From Cochliopodium minus (lineage: Eukaryota; Discosea; Himatismenida; Cochliopodiidae), in contig JAMYWO010000038.1 in assembly GCA_024220525.1 (NCBI GenBank), positions 192,985-219,259 on the forward strand: a stretch of DNA of 26,275 nucleotides, read 5' to 3'. The translations under genes were made by a program, and so were the position numbers. The notes under the pieces were generated by a model. It worked only from the letters and a program-made list of their open reading frames with translations, had not been told where the DNA came from and searched no databases. Each line of letters opens with the position of its first letter. Within the stretch, counting starts at the first letter, position 1. Below, piece after piece: positions 13,502 through 23,800 of the stretch.

Positions 13502-15259
13502 TTAAAGTTCATCATGAGAAATGAGCTTGACAGCTTCGGAAGCAGAGTTATCCTTAATCCAAGCAGCAATAGATTTAGCATCACGAGCACCTTGGAATTG
13601 AAGAGGGGTAGCCTTAGCATCACGCTTGTAAAGCAAGATGGTAGGGAAACCCTTAACATCAAAGTGGGCGGTATCAACATCATTAGCAGTGAGATCAATT
13701 TTACCAATGACAACATCATCAACCTTGGAGAAAAGTTCTCCTAACTTTTCGTATTCAGGAACCAAGTTCTTGCAATGTCCACACCATGGAGCATAAAACT
13801 CTACGAGGACATCCTTGGTGGTATCGTGAACGATTTCATCGAAATTCTTTCCGACTAAGGTGACAACATTTCCTTGGGTTTCAGGGACAGCTTCACTCTT
13901 TGATGCATATTTGTACTTTCCGCTGATGACTCCTTCGATCCATTCCTGAATGTTCTCTTCATTCCATTCTCCTTCAAAGACGATAGGCTTGTTATCAGTA
14001 AATGAAAGTAAGGTGATTGCAGGAACTACTTTTCCAGATGCTCCCATTCTATCCATGTTAGGTCCAAAGTTTTCGTGGCTGATATATCCAAAGGAGAATT
14101 GAGTATATTGAGTTGCAAATTTTGAAATCACATCAATTTCTTGTTGTGCATTTTCTCCTTTGGTCTTGATCCATGCCAATAACAATTTCTTTCCACGAGA
14201 TGCATAGTTCTTAAAGTTGGATGCATCAATTTCTTGGAATACAGGGAAGGTGCTGTCGAACAAAAAGGTTGCGAGTAATTCTGCGGTTGCCAAATTCTCT
14301 TCTGGAACAACTTGTTGACCATCCTTGGTGAAATATACAACAGATCCATCAACATTTCCATTAAACAATGCGCTATCAGAAACATATGCAAATTTCATTT
14401 CAGCCAATCTTGAATCTTCAGCTGCAACAAGATATGCTTTGAATGCTTTATATTTTTATAAAAAAAAGAGATTAATATCATTTGATTTCAAAGAATAAAC
14501 AAAGATTGGAATGAATAAACAAAAGATTAGAATGAAATATTCAATTGAATATATTATATTCTTTCCAATTAAAATATTAAGACAAGTGTTTTAAATTATT
14601 TAAATTTATTTCAATCATAGTAATGATTGAAGATCATATGTTGAAAGGAATTTTAAATATAATTTTATTAGATAAATTTATTATTATTTTTTACCATCAT
14701 TCTTTTGGGAAGAGTATGCAACAACATTGTTGGAGTTGGAGAATTCTTTAATAGATTCGGCAGTGGTGAGTTCAACTGCAATTGGTCCACTTTTCTTATC
14801 CAACCATGAAATGATTCCTTCAGTAGTTCTAGGTCCATCAAATTCTTTTTTATTTCCATTTTTGAAAAAAGCAACTGTTGGATATCCCCTAACATTATGT
14901 TGAGAGCAAAGATCATTCTCAACAGTACAATCTACTTTAGCAATAACATATTTTCCACCAACTTGAGTTGCAACTTCATCAAATACTGGTTTCAATGTTT
15001 TGCAATGTCCACACCCTTTATTATATAAAAATTATTATTTATAAAAATTAAAATATTTTGTAATGAATAGATGTTTAATAGAATTCAATAATGATTCTTT
15101 AAACTTTTATAAATTTTTACATGGAGCATAGAACATATTCAAGACAAATTCATTATCTTTGATGGTGCTTTCAAAAGTATCTTTGTTCAAATCCAATACA
15201 GATTGTCCATTTGCAAAGATGCAAAAGGCAAATAAAAGGGTAATAACCAAAAGTTTCAT
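13502..15259 (-). CDS. Protein disulfide isomerase, ER lumen, HDEL-terminated
   Basis: Three exons (15259-15121, 15015-14695, 14445-13502) give 467 residues. A signal peptide (MKLLVITLLFAFCIFANGQ) is followed by thioredoxin domain a with active site WCGHC at residues 47-51, two non-catalytic b-type domains, thioredoxin domain a' with WCGHC at residues 374-378, and the C-terminal ER-retention signal HDEL. This is the a-b-b'-a' layout of classical PDI, slightly shorter than animal PDI and without a long acidic tail. It oxidises and shuffles disulfides in secretory proteins. The first intron splits the active-site Trp codon (T|GG). Codons are richer in C and G than in neighbouring genes, as expected of high expression. 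An A-rich leader (AAAAAAAA-ATG) precedes the start. It diverges from Vps52 across 292 bp. Confidence 0.96.
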
Positions 15260-15551
15260 TTTTTTTTCAAATGGATAATATTTTTTGATTTTTTTTTTTT
15301 TTTAAAATAGTTCAAAAATTTCAACGTGAAAATTAAAAAAATATTAAGTCTATATTTTTTATAATTAGAATAGGATGACTCAAATATTAAATATTTAGTT
15401 TAATGGCAAAATATATTCCCTCATGTTTGAATTGTTTTATTGATCAAAGAAAAAAAAGCATTTATATGAATTTTTTTTTATATTTTCTCTTTTCAAATAT
15501 TCCAAAATATAAAAAAGATTGGAGGTAGATAAAGTCGAATTTTAAGACAAA
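15260..15551. promoter_or_regulatory. Divergent promoter region, PDI / Vps52
   Basis: This 292-bp AT-rich gap separates two divergent start codons. A run of about 15 T residues (an A tract on the PDI strand) lies within 45 bp of the PDI start and probably falls in its leader or core promoter. No ER-stress element or TATA box could be recognised with confidence. Confidence 0.45.
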
Positions 15552-18500
15552 ATGAAAGATTCAAAGGTAGAGAAATTGACACCAGAGCAAGAAAAGGAAA
15601 GAAATATGTTGTTTGGATCATCCAATAACAATAAAAAACCAATTACAACAAATATATCAAACAATAAACCATCTGAATCAAATAATGTTACTACACAAAA
15701 ATCAAAGAAAAATAATGGAGAAGATGAAAATTTGTTCGTTATAAATACAGATAATAACGAAATAGATTTATTGATAGGAAGTGAAACATTTGGAATGGAT
15801 TTGACAACAGAAAAAAGAGATTTTTCAGATTTGACATCATTGCTGGAAAAATTCAGCGATGATCCAAAAGTAAAAGATGCACTCGAGAAGGGTGTGGATA
15901 TGAGAGAATACACAAGACAAGTAGAAAAAGAATTGACACAAGTAGAAGAGGCAGCAATATCGGATTATCTTCAAGAAAGTGACAATTTTGCAGAATTATA
16001 CAATCAAATAAAGGGTTGTGATGAGATTCTTGAAACAATGGAAAATTTATTGGGTGGATTTCAAAGAGATTTGGGAAGCATCAGTAGTGACATTAATCTT
16101 CTTCAAGAACAATCCAATACTATGGCCATCAAATTGAAAAATAGACAAACCATCTCCAAGGAATTGTCCCAATTCGTTCAGAATGTATTCATCCCTGAAG
16201 GATTGGTAAAGAAGATCTGCGATGAGGAAATATCCGAAAATTATATTGAATATCTGAAGGAATTGGACAAAAAGGTATCTTTATATTTCTCAATTTAATG
16301 AAAAAATATTGATAATAAACCAAAAATTCTAAAAGATACTTTATAATCAATCATAATCAAAGCATAAAAATAATATTAACATCATAAATAAGTATTCATC
16401 AGAATTTGATTTCAAAAAACAATTTATATTACTTTAATTGTTTAAAAAAAAAAAAAAAGGTTTTATTCATCGATGAAAAGACAGGCAAAGAAAATGGGGA
16501 TATCAAATCATGCAAGGATCTGATCCCAGAGATTGACAAAATGAAATTTGCAGCAACCTCCAAGATAAGACAGTTTCTTTTACAGATGATTTACGGTCTC
16601 AAGAAGCCCAGAAGCAACATCCAGATTGTTCAACAGACCATCATCAAGAAGTACAAATATTTCATAAAGTTCCTCAACGACCATGCTCCTCAGGCTGCTA
16701 CCGAGGTTTTGAACGTATATACTGACACGCTTTCTAAAATATACACCGCTTATATGAAGACGTACATCACCAACATAACCAAACTTCGCGTAAACAAACT
16801 TTTTTTATTTTATTTTTATTTTTATTTTTATTTTTATTTTTATTTTTATTTTTATTTTCTCTTTTCTTTGTAATCCTATTGATTTTTTTTAAAATTTACA
16901 AAAAAATATTAATAAAATAGTGTTTTCTTGTTTATTAAATTTTTTAAAAATATTTGATACATAAAAAAAAAAAAAGAAAATTTCAAAAATCAATTTTACA
17001 TTCAATTTTTTTTCCTCTGGACATTATTTACAAGATCAATTCAAAAAAAATAAATAGTATATTTGAAATATTCTTCTTTACAAAATCAATTTTTTTTTCT
17101 TTGGAAAAAATTTAATTTTAATATGGATTATAGTTGATAGTAGCACAAAAACAAGACTTGATAGGAACAGATGAAGAAAAGTCCAAAAGTTGGTTCGGAT
17201 TCAAAAACACCAACAAACCCACCAATGTCTTCACCCTGGGAAAGAGAGACGCCATCCTCACCAACATTGAGGGTCCTGCCATAGTCCCTCACGAAGTTCT
17301 GGAGAAGGACGTCAAATATGCTTATGACGTATTGTACAGGAGCATCAATCATTATTTCATCGAGTCTGCTTCTGCTGAGTTTATTTTCATTTCTGACTTT
17401 TTTTCTGCTTGTGATGAGTTGACAAAGGTAAACATTTGAAATTTTTTTATTATTTTTGTTTTTTTATTAATACTTTATTTTCGAAAATATTAATTTTTTT
17501 TTTCTGCTCATTATTTTTTTCAAAAACATTTTTTTTTCTTTTTTATTTTTAATTAACATTTTTCATTATTTTTTTCTTTATTTTTTAATTTGTTATCAAA
17601 AAAGGGAGAGCAAGACACCATTTTTGCGGGTAAACTTGTCATTTCCATGTTCAAACCCTCCATTGAAATGATCAAAGAGAGCATCACCAACTTTCTCAAC
17701 ACCACTTTTGATTCTGTTGGACTTTTGTTACTCTTGAAGATATCTTCCCTTCAAAAGCAAATGATGCACAAAAGAGGTAAAAAAAATTTTTTTTTAAAAA
17801 ATAATTATTATTTTTAATTTTTTATCTATTTTGATTTTTATTTTTTATTTTTTATTTTTTATTTTTTATTTTTCATTTTTTATTTTTTAATTTTTATTTT
17901 TTATTTTTTTTTATTTTCATTATTTTTTCTTTTTATTTTTAATAACTTTCAGGAATGGAATTTTTGGACTATTTCTTCGAGAAAATAGACAACATGGTTT
18001 GGCCAAAATGGCAACAAGTAGTAGCAGCCAACATAGAAAGTCTCAAAACGCATACTAACGAGCCTTCCAACAAAGTGCCCGAACTCAAACCTCACTACGT
18101 CACCAAAAAATACGCTGACTTCATCTGTGCCATCCTCCACATCAGTAACAACTTTAAGGATTTCAGAATTGATGAAGCTCTCAATCAGTTACGTTCTGAA
18201 GTCATTTCTTTATTGAAAAGGTATTCAATTTTTTACATTTTTTATTTTTCATTTTATTAATATTAATATTTTTATTTTTATTTTTATTTATTATTATTAT
18301 TTTTATTTTTATTTTTATTTTTATTTTTTATTTTTCAGTTTTTTTTTCATTTTATATTTTAAATTTTTTGTTTATTTTAAATTTTAAATCAATACAGATT
18401 ATGTTTATATCAATTATTTTTTTTGTGTTTGTTTTTCTTAATTTTTATTTTTTTACAGGTTGACAAACCAGATTAACGGAAAGAAAGACAAGATTATCTT

Positions 18501-18972
18501 CAACGTTTCTAACATTGATCAAGTCCTTTCCGTTTTGAGAGAAAAGGAGATAGTTTCTACCGAGACCGTCATGTTCGAGGAGCTGATGAAAAAAGAGTCT
18601 TCACAATTCGTAGACATCGAACTAGCAAACTTTTATCCTGATCTCATAAAATTTGTAGAAGAAACGGAGCCTCTCATCAAACAAAAAAGTCAACTTGCCT
18701 TGGATCAAAATAAAGTTAGTACCATAGCAAGTAACTTTCGTGATAATTGGAAACGTGATGTCGAGGCTTTGGCTAAAAGCATTCTTTTCCATCATTTCTC
18801 CAACAACGTTTTGGGTTTCGAGATTTTGAAGGAATTGTTGCTGAAGCTCAGCATTTACAACAAAAAGTTTTGGGACATCATCAAGACTGCTTTTGGTTCC
18901 AACGCCCTTAACAAGTTTTATGTTGCTGATTTTATGATCATTGATGAATTTAAAAGGTGGCATAAGATTTAA
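15552..18972 (+). CDS. VPS52: Vps52, subunit of GARP/EARP tethering complexes
   Basis: Six exons (15552-16274, 16460-16789, 17134-17427, 17605-17776, 17953-18220, 18459-18972) give 766 residues in one frame. After an Asn/Lys-rich disordered start (about residues 20-65) comes the conserved Vps52 coiled-coil core: EEAAISDYLQESDNFAELYN, then IKGCDEILETMENLLGGFQ, DLGSISSDINLLQEQS and LKNRQTISKELSQFV. Later family blocks include DLIGTDEEK, VFTLGKRDAIL, ELKPHYVTKKYADF and the C-terminal MIIDEFKRWHKI. In yeast and animals Vps52 acts with Vps51, Vps53 and Vps54 (GARP) or Syndetin (EARP) to tether endosome-derived vesicles at the trans-Golgi or recycling endosomes. Introns are strongly T-rich with ATTTTT repeats. 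It converges on the Sel1-repeat gene with 101 bp between stops. All core parts are present and nothing suggests loss of function. Confidence 0.95.
16801..16858. repeat. (ATTTTT)n microsatellite in Vps52 intron 2
   Basis: About nine near-perfect 6-base units lie near the 5' end of the 344-nt intron 16790-17133. This is seen directly and is probably length-polymorphic. Confidence 0.9.
17833..17905. repeat. (ATTTTTT)n microsatellite in Vps52 intron 4
   Basis: Seven-base period T-rich units, with one C interruption, fill most of the intron 17777-17952. Confidence 0.9.
18270..18336. repeat. (ATTTTT)n microsatellite in Vps52 intron 5
   Basis: Six-base period units, with an ATT-rich interruption in the middle, lie in the 238-nt intron 18221-18458. 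Confidence 0.85.
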
Positions 18973-19073
18973 ATAAAACTTGATGGGGAAGGGAATTGTT
19001 ATAAATTATTAAAAAAAAAATTTAAAATTTCTTGTTTTTTTCTTTTTTTTTGTTTTTTATTTTTAACTTTCTT

Positions 19074-20476
19074 TTATAATCCTTTTTCATCACCAAATCC
19101 CATCTTTCCCATAAGATAACCCAAAACATTGTCGTTTCCGTGCATGGCAGCCAAATGATAATACTCTTTCATTTTTTCGAGATCTTTCTCCACACCTTTA
19201 CCTTTATAATACATTTTTCCCACTCTCTAAAAGTTTATAAAACAAAAAAATTTAAAATAGAAAAAAATAGAATAAAAACAGATTTTACCTCCATAGCATC
19301 ACTATCCCCTAAATCAGCCGCTTTTTTAAAATAATTGAAAGCTTGAGCGTAATCTTGTTCAACGATTTTTCCTTTGTAATAAAATTTTCCGAGTCTGTTG
19401 AGGCATTTCTCATTGTCCATATCAGCACCCTGCTTGAAAAACACAATGGCCTTCTCGTTGTCTTGTGGGAATCCTTCCCCGTTATAATGGTACATTCCCA
19501 AATCGTAAAAGGCATTAGAATTACCAGCCTCAATTGCCTTTTCAAAAAATTCTAAAAGTAAAAAAAAATAATAAAATATAAAAAGATAAAAAATAAAAAA
19601 TAACCAAGAGATTTCTCTGGATCTTCTTTTTCGATGTATACTCTTGCGGCTTTAATTAAACCTTCGGAATTCCCCATTTCGCTTAGTTTGACAAAGTATT
19701 CGATTGCTTTGTCAAGGTCTATATCCACTCCATCTCCATTTGTGTATGCCATTCCCAAAAACTCTAAAGCCTAAAAAAATTAATAAAAAATAAAAAATAA
19801 ATATAAATAAAAAAATTGAATTAGAAAAAAATTTTCTTAGAATTAAAACAATTTTTACATCAATATTTTGTTTCGACTCAGCCTCTCTCAAATAATTAAT
19901 CCCGAGTTTCTTATCCTCAGCTTCTTCCTCCCACAAATAAATGAACCCAAGCTTCGCCATCGCTCCCGCATCACCCCTGTCCGCAGCCATCTTAAGGTAC
20001 TTGATGGATTTCTTGATATCATATTCGACCAACTTTTCGCTGAGATACAATTCAGCTAATTTGATCAATGCTTCATTATTTCCAAATTGTGCCGCCATTT
20101 TATAATATTTGATCGTTTTTTTCATTTCGAATTCTTCTTCGTAGATTTCGGCTAATTTCAGCATCGCTTCTGCATTCTGATTCTCTTTTATTTTTCTCTT
20201 CAATTCTTGCTTCAAATCGCTATTATCTACCTCTATTTCTCCTTCCACATCTTCTACTTCATCATTTTGCTCCTCTCCTTCTATTTCTTCTATTTTCTCA
20301 TTTTTTTCTTCATAGATGGTGCTGTAAAGCATTTTTGTATGATTCCATTGCATTACATTCTCATTTATTTTCTGTTTGAAAAGATTAGTTTTTGTAAATA
20401 GATTTATTTTGGAGGCATTTTTTGAGACTGATTTGAAGAAGTTTTCCTTTCTTATTTTTACAAACAAATTCTTCAT
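19074..20476 (-). CDS. Sel1-repeat (SLR/TPR-like) protein, probably mitochondrial
   Basis: Four exons (20476-19859, 19770-19605, 19551-19289, 19226-19074) give 399 residues. About eight Sel1-type repeats of roughly 36 residues run from residue 100 to near the end, with signatures such as A-x-x-x-LG-x-x-Y-x-x-G-x-G-V/F and YF-K-x-A-A-D-x-G-D/N. These build a helical scaffold for protein binding. The splice junctions fall within repeats and keep their spacing, which supports the model. The first 50 residues are rich in Lys, Asn, Phe and Ser and almost free of acidic residues (MKNLFVKIRKENFFKSVSKN), like a mitochondrial presequence; an acidic segment (about 55-90) follows. No catalytic domain is present. 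The partner is unknown; ER-type Hrd3/SEL1L is unlikely because there is no signal peptide or membrane anchor. Confidence 0.88.
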
Positions 20477-20823
20477 TTTTTTTTATTTTTTCTCAATGTT
20501 TTTGAGATCATGATAAGTTCTTTTCTCAACAAAGAATGTTGATATATGATTGGGTTGAAATTTTATAATTAGGTTGAATCTTGAGATAATACAAGATCAT
20601 TGTGTTTCAAAACTTGATAAAATATCAATCATTCCAATTATTTGAATAAAAATTGAATGATATTAAGATATTGATTTAGTTTCATCCATATTTTCTTCAT
20701 TTGAATCTTGTTTGATTATGGATTTGAATCTTGTTTGATAGAAAAGTTTTGTTTGAAAAATCAAAAGAAATTTTTATTTGTGAAAAATTATAATAAAAAA
20801 ATTTGAATTTTAAATAAGAGGAA
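20477..20823. promoter_or_regulatory. Divergent intergenic region, Sel1-repeat gene / FKBP15-like gene
   Basis: This 347-bp AT-rich gap lies between two divergent starts. It holds an exact 18-bp direct repeat (see next entry) and several TTGAATCTTG-like relatives. Nothing resembling a further gene or RNA is seen. Confidence 0.45.
20699..20739. repeat. 18-bp direct repeat in divergent promoter
   Basis: ATTTGAATCTTGTTTGAT occurs exactly at 20699-20716 and again at 20722-20739, a 23-bp period of about two helical turns. A related GTTGAATCTTGA lies about 130 bp away (near 20573). The spacing would put two protein-binding sites on the same face of the helix, but no known factor motif is recognised. 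Confidence 0.8.
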
Positions 20824-23800
20824 ATGGATTCTCAATCTTTGCAGTATAAAGCACCAAAACAACCAGTCAAATCCAAACCAATTTTGATGCATTCTGAAAA
20901 AGCGAGTCTATTCAAATAGTAAGTGAAAAAAAAAATATATAATATTTCAAAAAAGAGAAAAATATATTTATTATAAAGATATCAATTCAAAATTCTATTC
21001 AATACATTTCAAAATCTCCATTAATATTCAAAAATTATTTTAATTTTCATCTTGAAGATGAATTAAAACAATATGAATGGATATATTCAATATAACATTT
21101 TAGAGATTATTATTTATTCATTTTGTTGAAAATCAAAAAAATTATGAAATATGTTCCAAAAATAAATTCAACATTAACCCAATGTTACCAAAATGAAGTG
21201 ATAGAAATACAAAATCATATGCTACAAAAGGATCAGTTGTAGCATCTGTACATTATCAACCAGATAATGCAGTATATCAATTCGTGGTTGCCTTTTCACA
21301 ACAGAATATAGCAACAACAATAGATATAAGTAGTAATTTCTCCTTCAAGGTACAAGCAAGTTCCTATACAAACTATAGCGACATTGATGGAAGTGCATAT
21401 TCCTTATATTTCAACGGAGATCAAACTGCAGCAGAAACATTCGCTAAATATATCGCCATTGCGAAATGTGCTGCAGATAAATATCAGAATGTGGTAACAC
21501 AGACATTAGTGGATGGAAAAGGAACTCCTATTGTGACTGGAGATTCTCTCGCTGTAAACATTCGAAAAAATTTAAAACAAAGAAAAAATATTTAATATTT
21601 CAAAGAATTTCAAGATCAATTTCGGATATTAATCTATCTTTTATTTTTATAGGTTGTTTATACTGGATGGTTGATAAAGACTGGGAAAGTAGATGTAGTT
21701 TTTGATACAAACAAAGGAAAGTCAGTTTTCAAATTGAAAATTGGAGAAGGAAAAGGTAAAAAAAAAACACTATTTTTTAAAAAGAAAACTTGAATCAAAT
21801 CATTCTATTTTAACAAAAAAAAAAAATAAAAGTTATAAAGGGATGGGAATCTGGATGTGTCGGAATGTTGAGAGGTGAGACAAGAGCCATTGTAATTCCT
21901 CCACAGTTTGGATATGGACAAAAGGGGTCAGGTCCAATACCACCAAACTCTGTTCTTTTGTTCGAAGTACAGTTGAAAAAGGTAAAGAGATCTAAAGAAG
22001 AAGGAGGAGGAGAAATACCTGAACCTATATTACTTTCTGAACCAACTCCATCCCCTACCAACAACAAATCAAACATTGTTGAAAGAATGAAGAAGTTGGG
22101 AGCTAACACATTAAACGTTCCACAGCCTACCATAGAAGAAGAGGAGGACGACTTTTTCGAGGAGGATATCCCTCAATCTATTCCACACCAGAGTGTTTCC
22201 CTTTATGTTCCTCCTCCTGAAGACAATGAAGAGTCCAGACGTCTCAAAGAACAAGTGGAGAAGATGAGAGAGCAAATGGAATTGATGAAACGCGAGCAAG
22301 AAAAAATAGAGGAGGAGAAAAAGAGAAAGCAAGAAGAGGAGTTAAAGAAGCAAAGAGATTTATTTGAGAAGCAAAAAGAGGAGTTGGAACAACAAAAGTT
22401 GAAACAAGAGCTCGAAAACCAGAAGGAACTCTTGAAGCAACAACTTCAAATGACTCAGATGCAACCCACCATCATCTCCCAACCTAGCCAGTCTGGAGTC
22501 AACCACGTCCAACAATACATCGAACAATCAAGCTTCCAAAAGAACATCATGAACATCGTCGACCAAGTTCTCAAGAAAGTTGTTAACATCGAAGAAAGAG
22601 TTGACAAGTCTTTCATCGGTACCAGCAGCGAAGGCACTTCTACTCTTACTGGACCCGTTCTTTTGAAGACCATCAAGAAGATCGTGGATGACAATGAAAC
22701 TATGAGAAAGGACTTGATTGATAAAACTGAGAAAGGAGAAATCCTCAGAGAGAGATTAAACTCCATCCACGAGAAGAACGAGCAGCTCATTGACGAGAAC
22801 AACTCTTTGCTCGAGAGAAAGAACGACTCGATGAAAGAGCAAGCCGAGCTCATCCGTAAGAAGATGAGATCTCTCATGAACGAAAAGGAGGAGATCGAAA
22901 ACGAGCACAACGCCTTGCAAGAAAAGATGGGAATCGCCAAAAAGAAATACATCGAATTGAGCAAGTCTTACGAGAGATTGAAAGACGAGTTGAGTTTGTT
23001 GAGAGAAGAAAAGGAGAAGAACAGAATCATCATTGAGAACGCTCATTCTACCAAGATCACTTATGAATCCAAGATCGAGAACTTGTCTAATGATTTGAAG
23101 AGTGAGAGGGAAGCTAAGAAGGAGGCTTTGAAGCTTGTTCAGTCTTTGAGAGACGACTTGCAAGAAGAAAAGAGTGAAGTTGAACGTCTCAAAGATTCCA
23201 TCAAAGTAAGAAAAAAAAAAAATTTTTTTAAATTTGTTTTTAATTTTTAAATTTTTAAATTTCCAATCACAAAATTAATTTATTAACATTTTATTTTATT
23301 TCAAAATTTTTTAACTTTAAAGTTTTTAAAATGCTTACAATAACACAAATTAACTTTTTATTAAAACAAAAATAAACAACTTTTAATAAACTTATTTTTT
23401 AGGAACGTAAAGAAAAATATGAGGAAATGGTACAAAGAATGCAATCCATTCATGAAGACGAGAAAAACACATTCAAAAGAGAAGTGGAAACCCTCGAAAG
23501 AACCCTCAAGGAAGAAAGACAAAGCAGCGGAACCCTCTCCGAAGAGCAGATTCAAAGATACGAAGAAAGAGAGAAAGATCTCCTCCTTCAGTTTTCCCAG
23601 CAAAAGAACAATGCAATTGAGTTGGCTTTGAAAGAGTTGAACCAGAAGTTTGATTTGGAAAGAAAAGAGATTCAAAATGAGTTTTTCCAAAAGGGAAAAT
23701 CTGAGGGTAACATTTTTTTTTCATTCAAAAAATTGTTTTATTTTTTATTTTCAAAATATTTTTCATTTAAAAATAAAACATTAAATAAATAAAATATTTG

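Noticed and set aside
16801-18336. Possible CRISPR-like or telomere-like arrays in the T-rich stretches
   Set aside because: Units are contiguous 6-7 bp repeats without spacers, lie inside introns and do not match known telomere repeats.
18460-18972. Separate gene for the last Vps52 exon
   Set aside because: It joins in frame at an AG|G junction to the previous exon, and its content continues the Vps52 C-terminal domain.
22455-22964. 169-codon minus-strand frame opposite the FKBP15-like coiled coil
   Set aside because: Ser/Phe/Leu-rich antisense of Glu/Lys-rich coiled-coil codons, with no start context or family resemblance.
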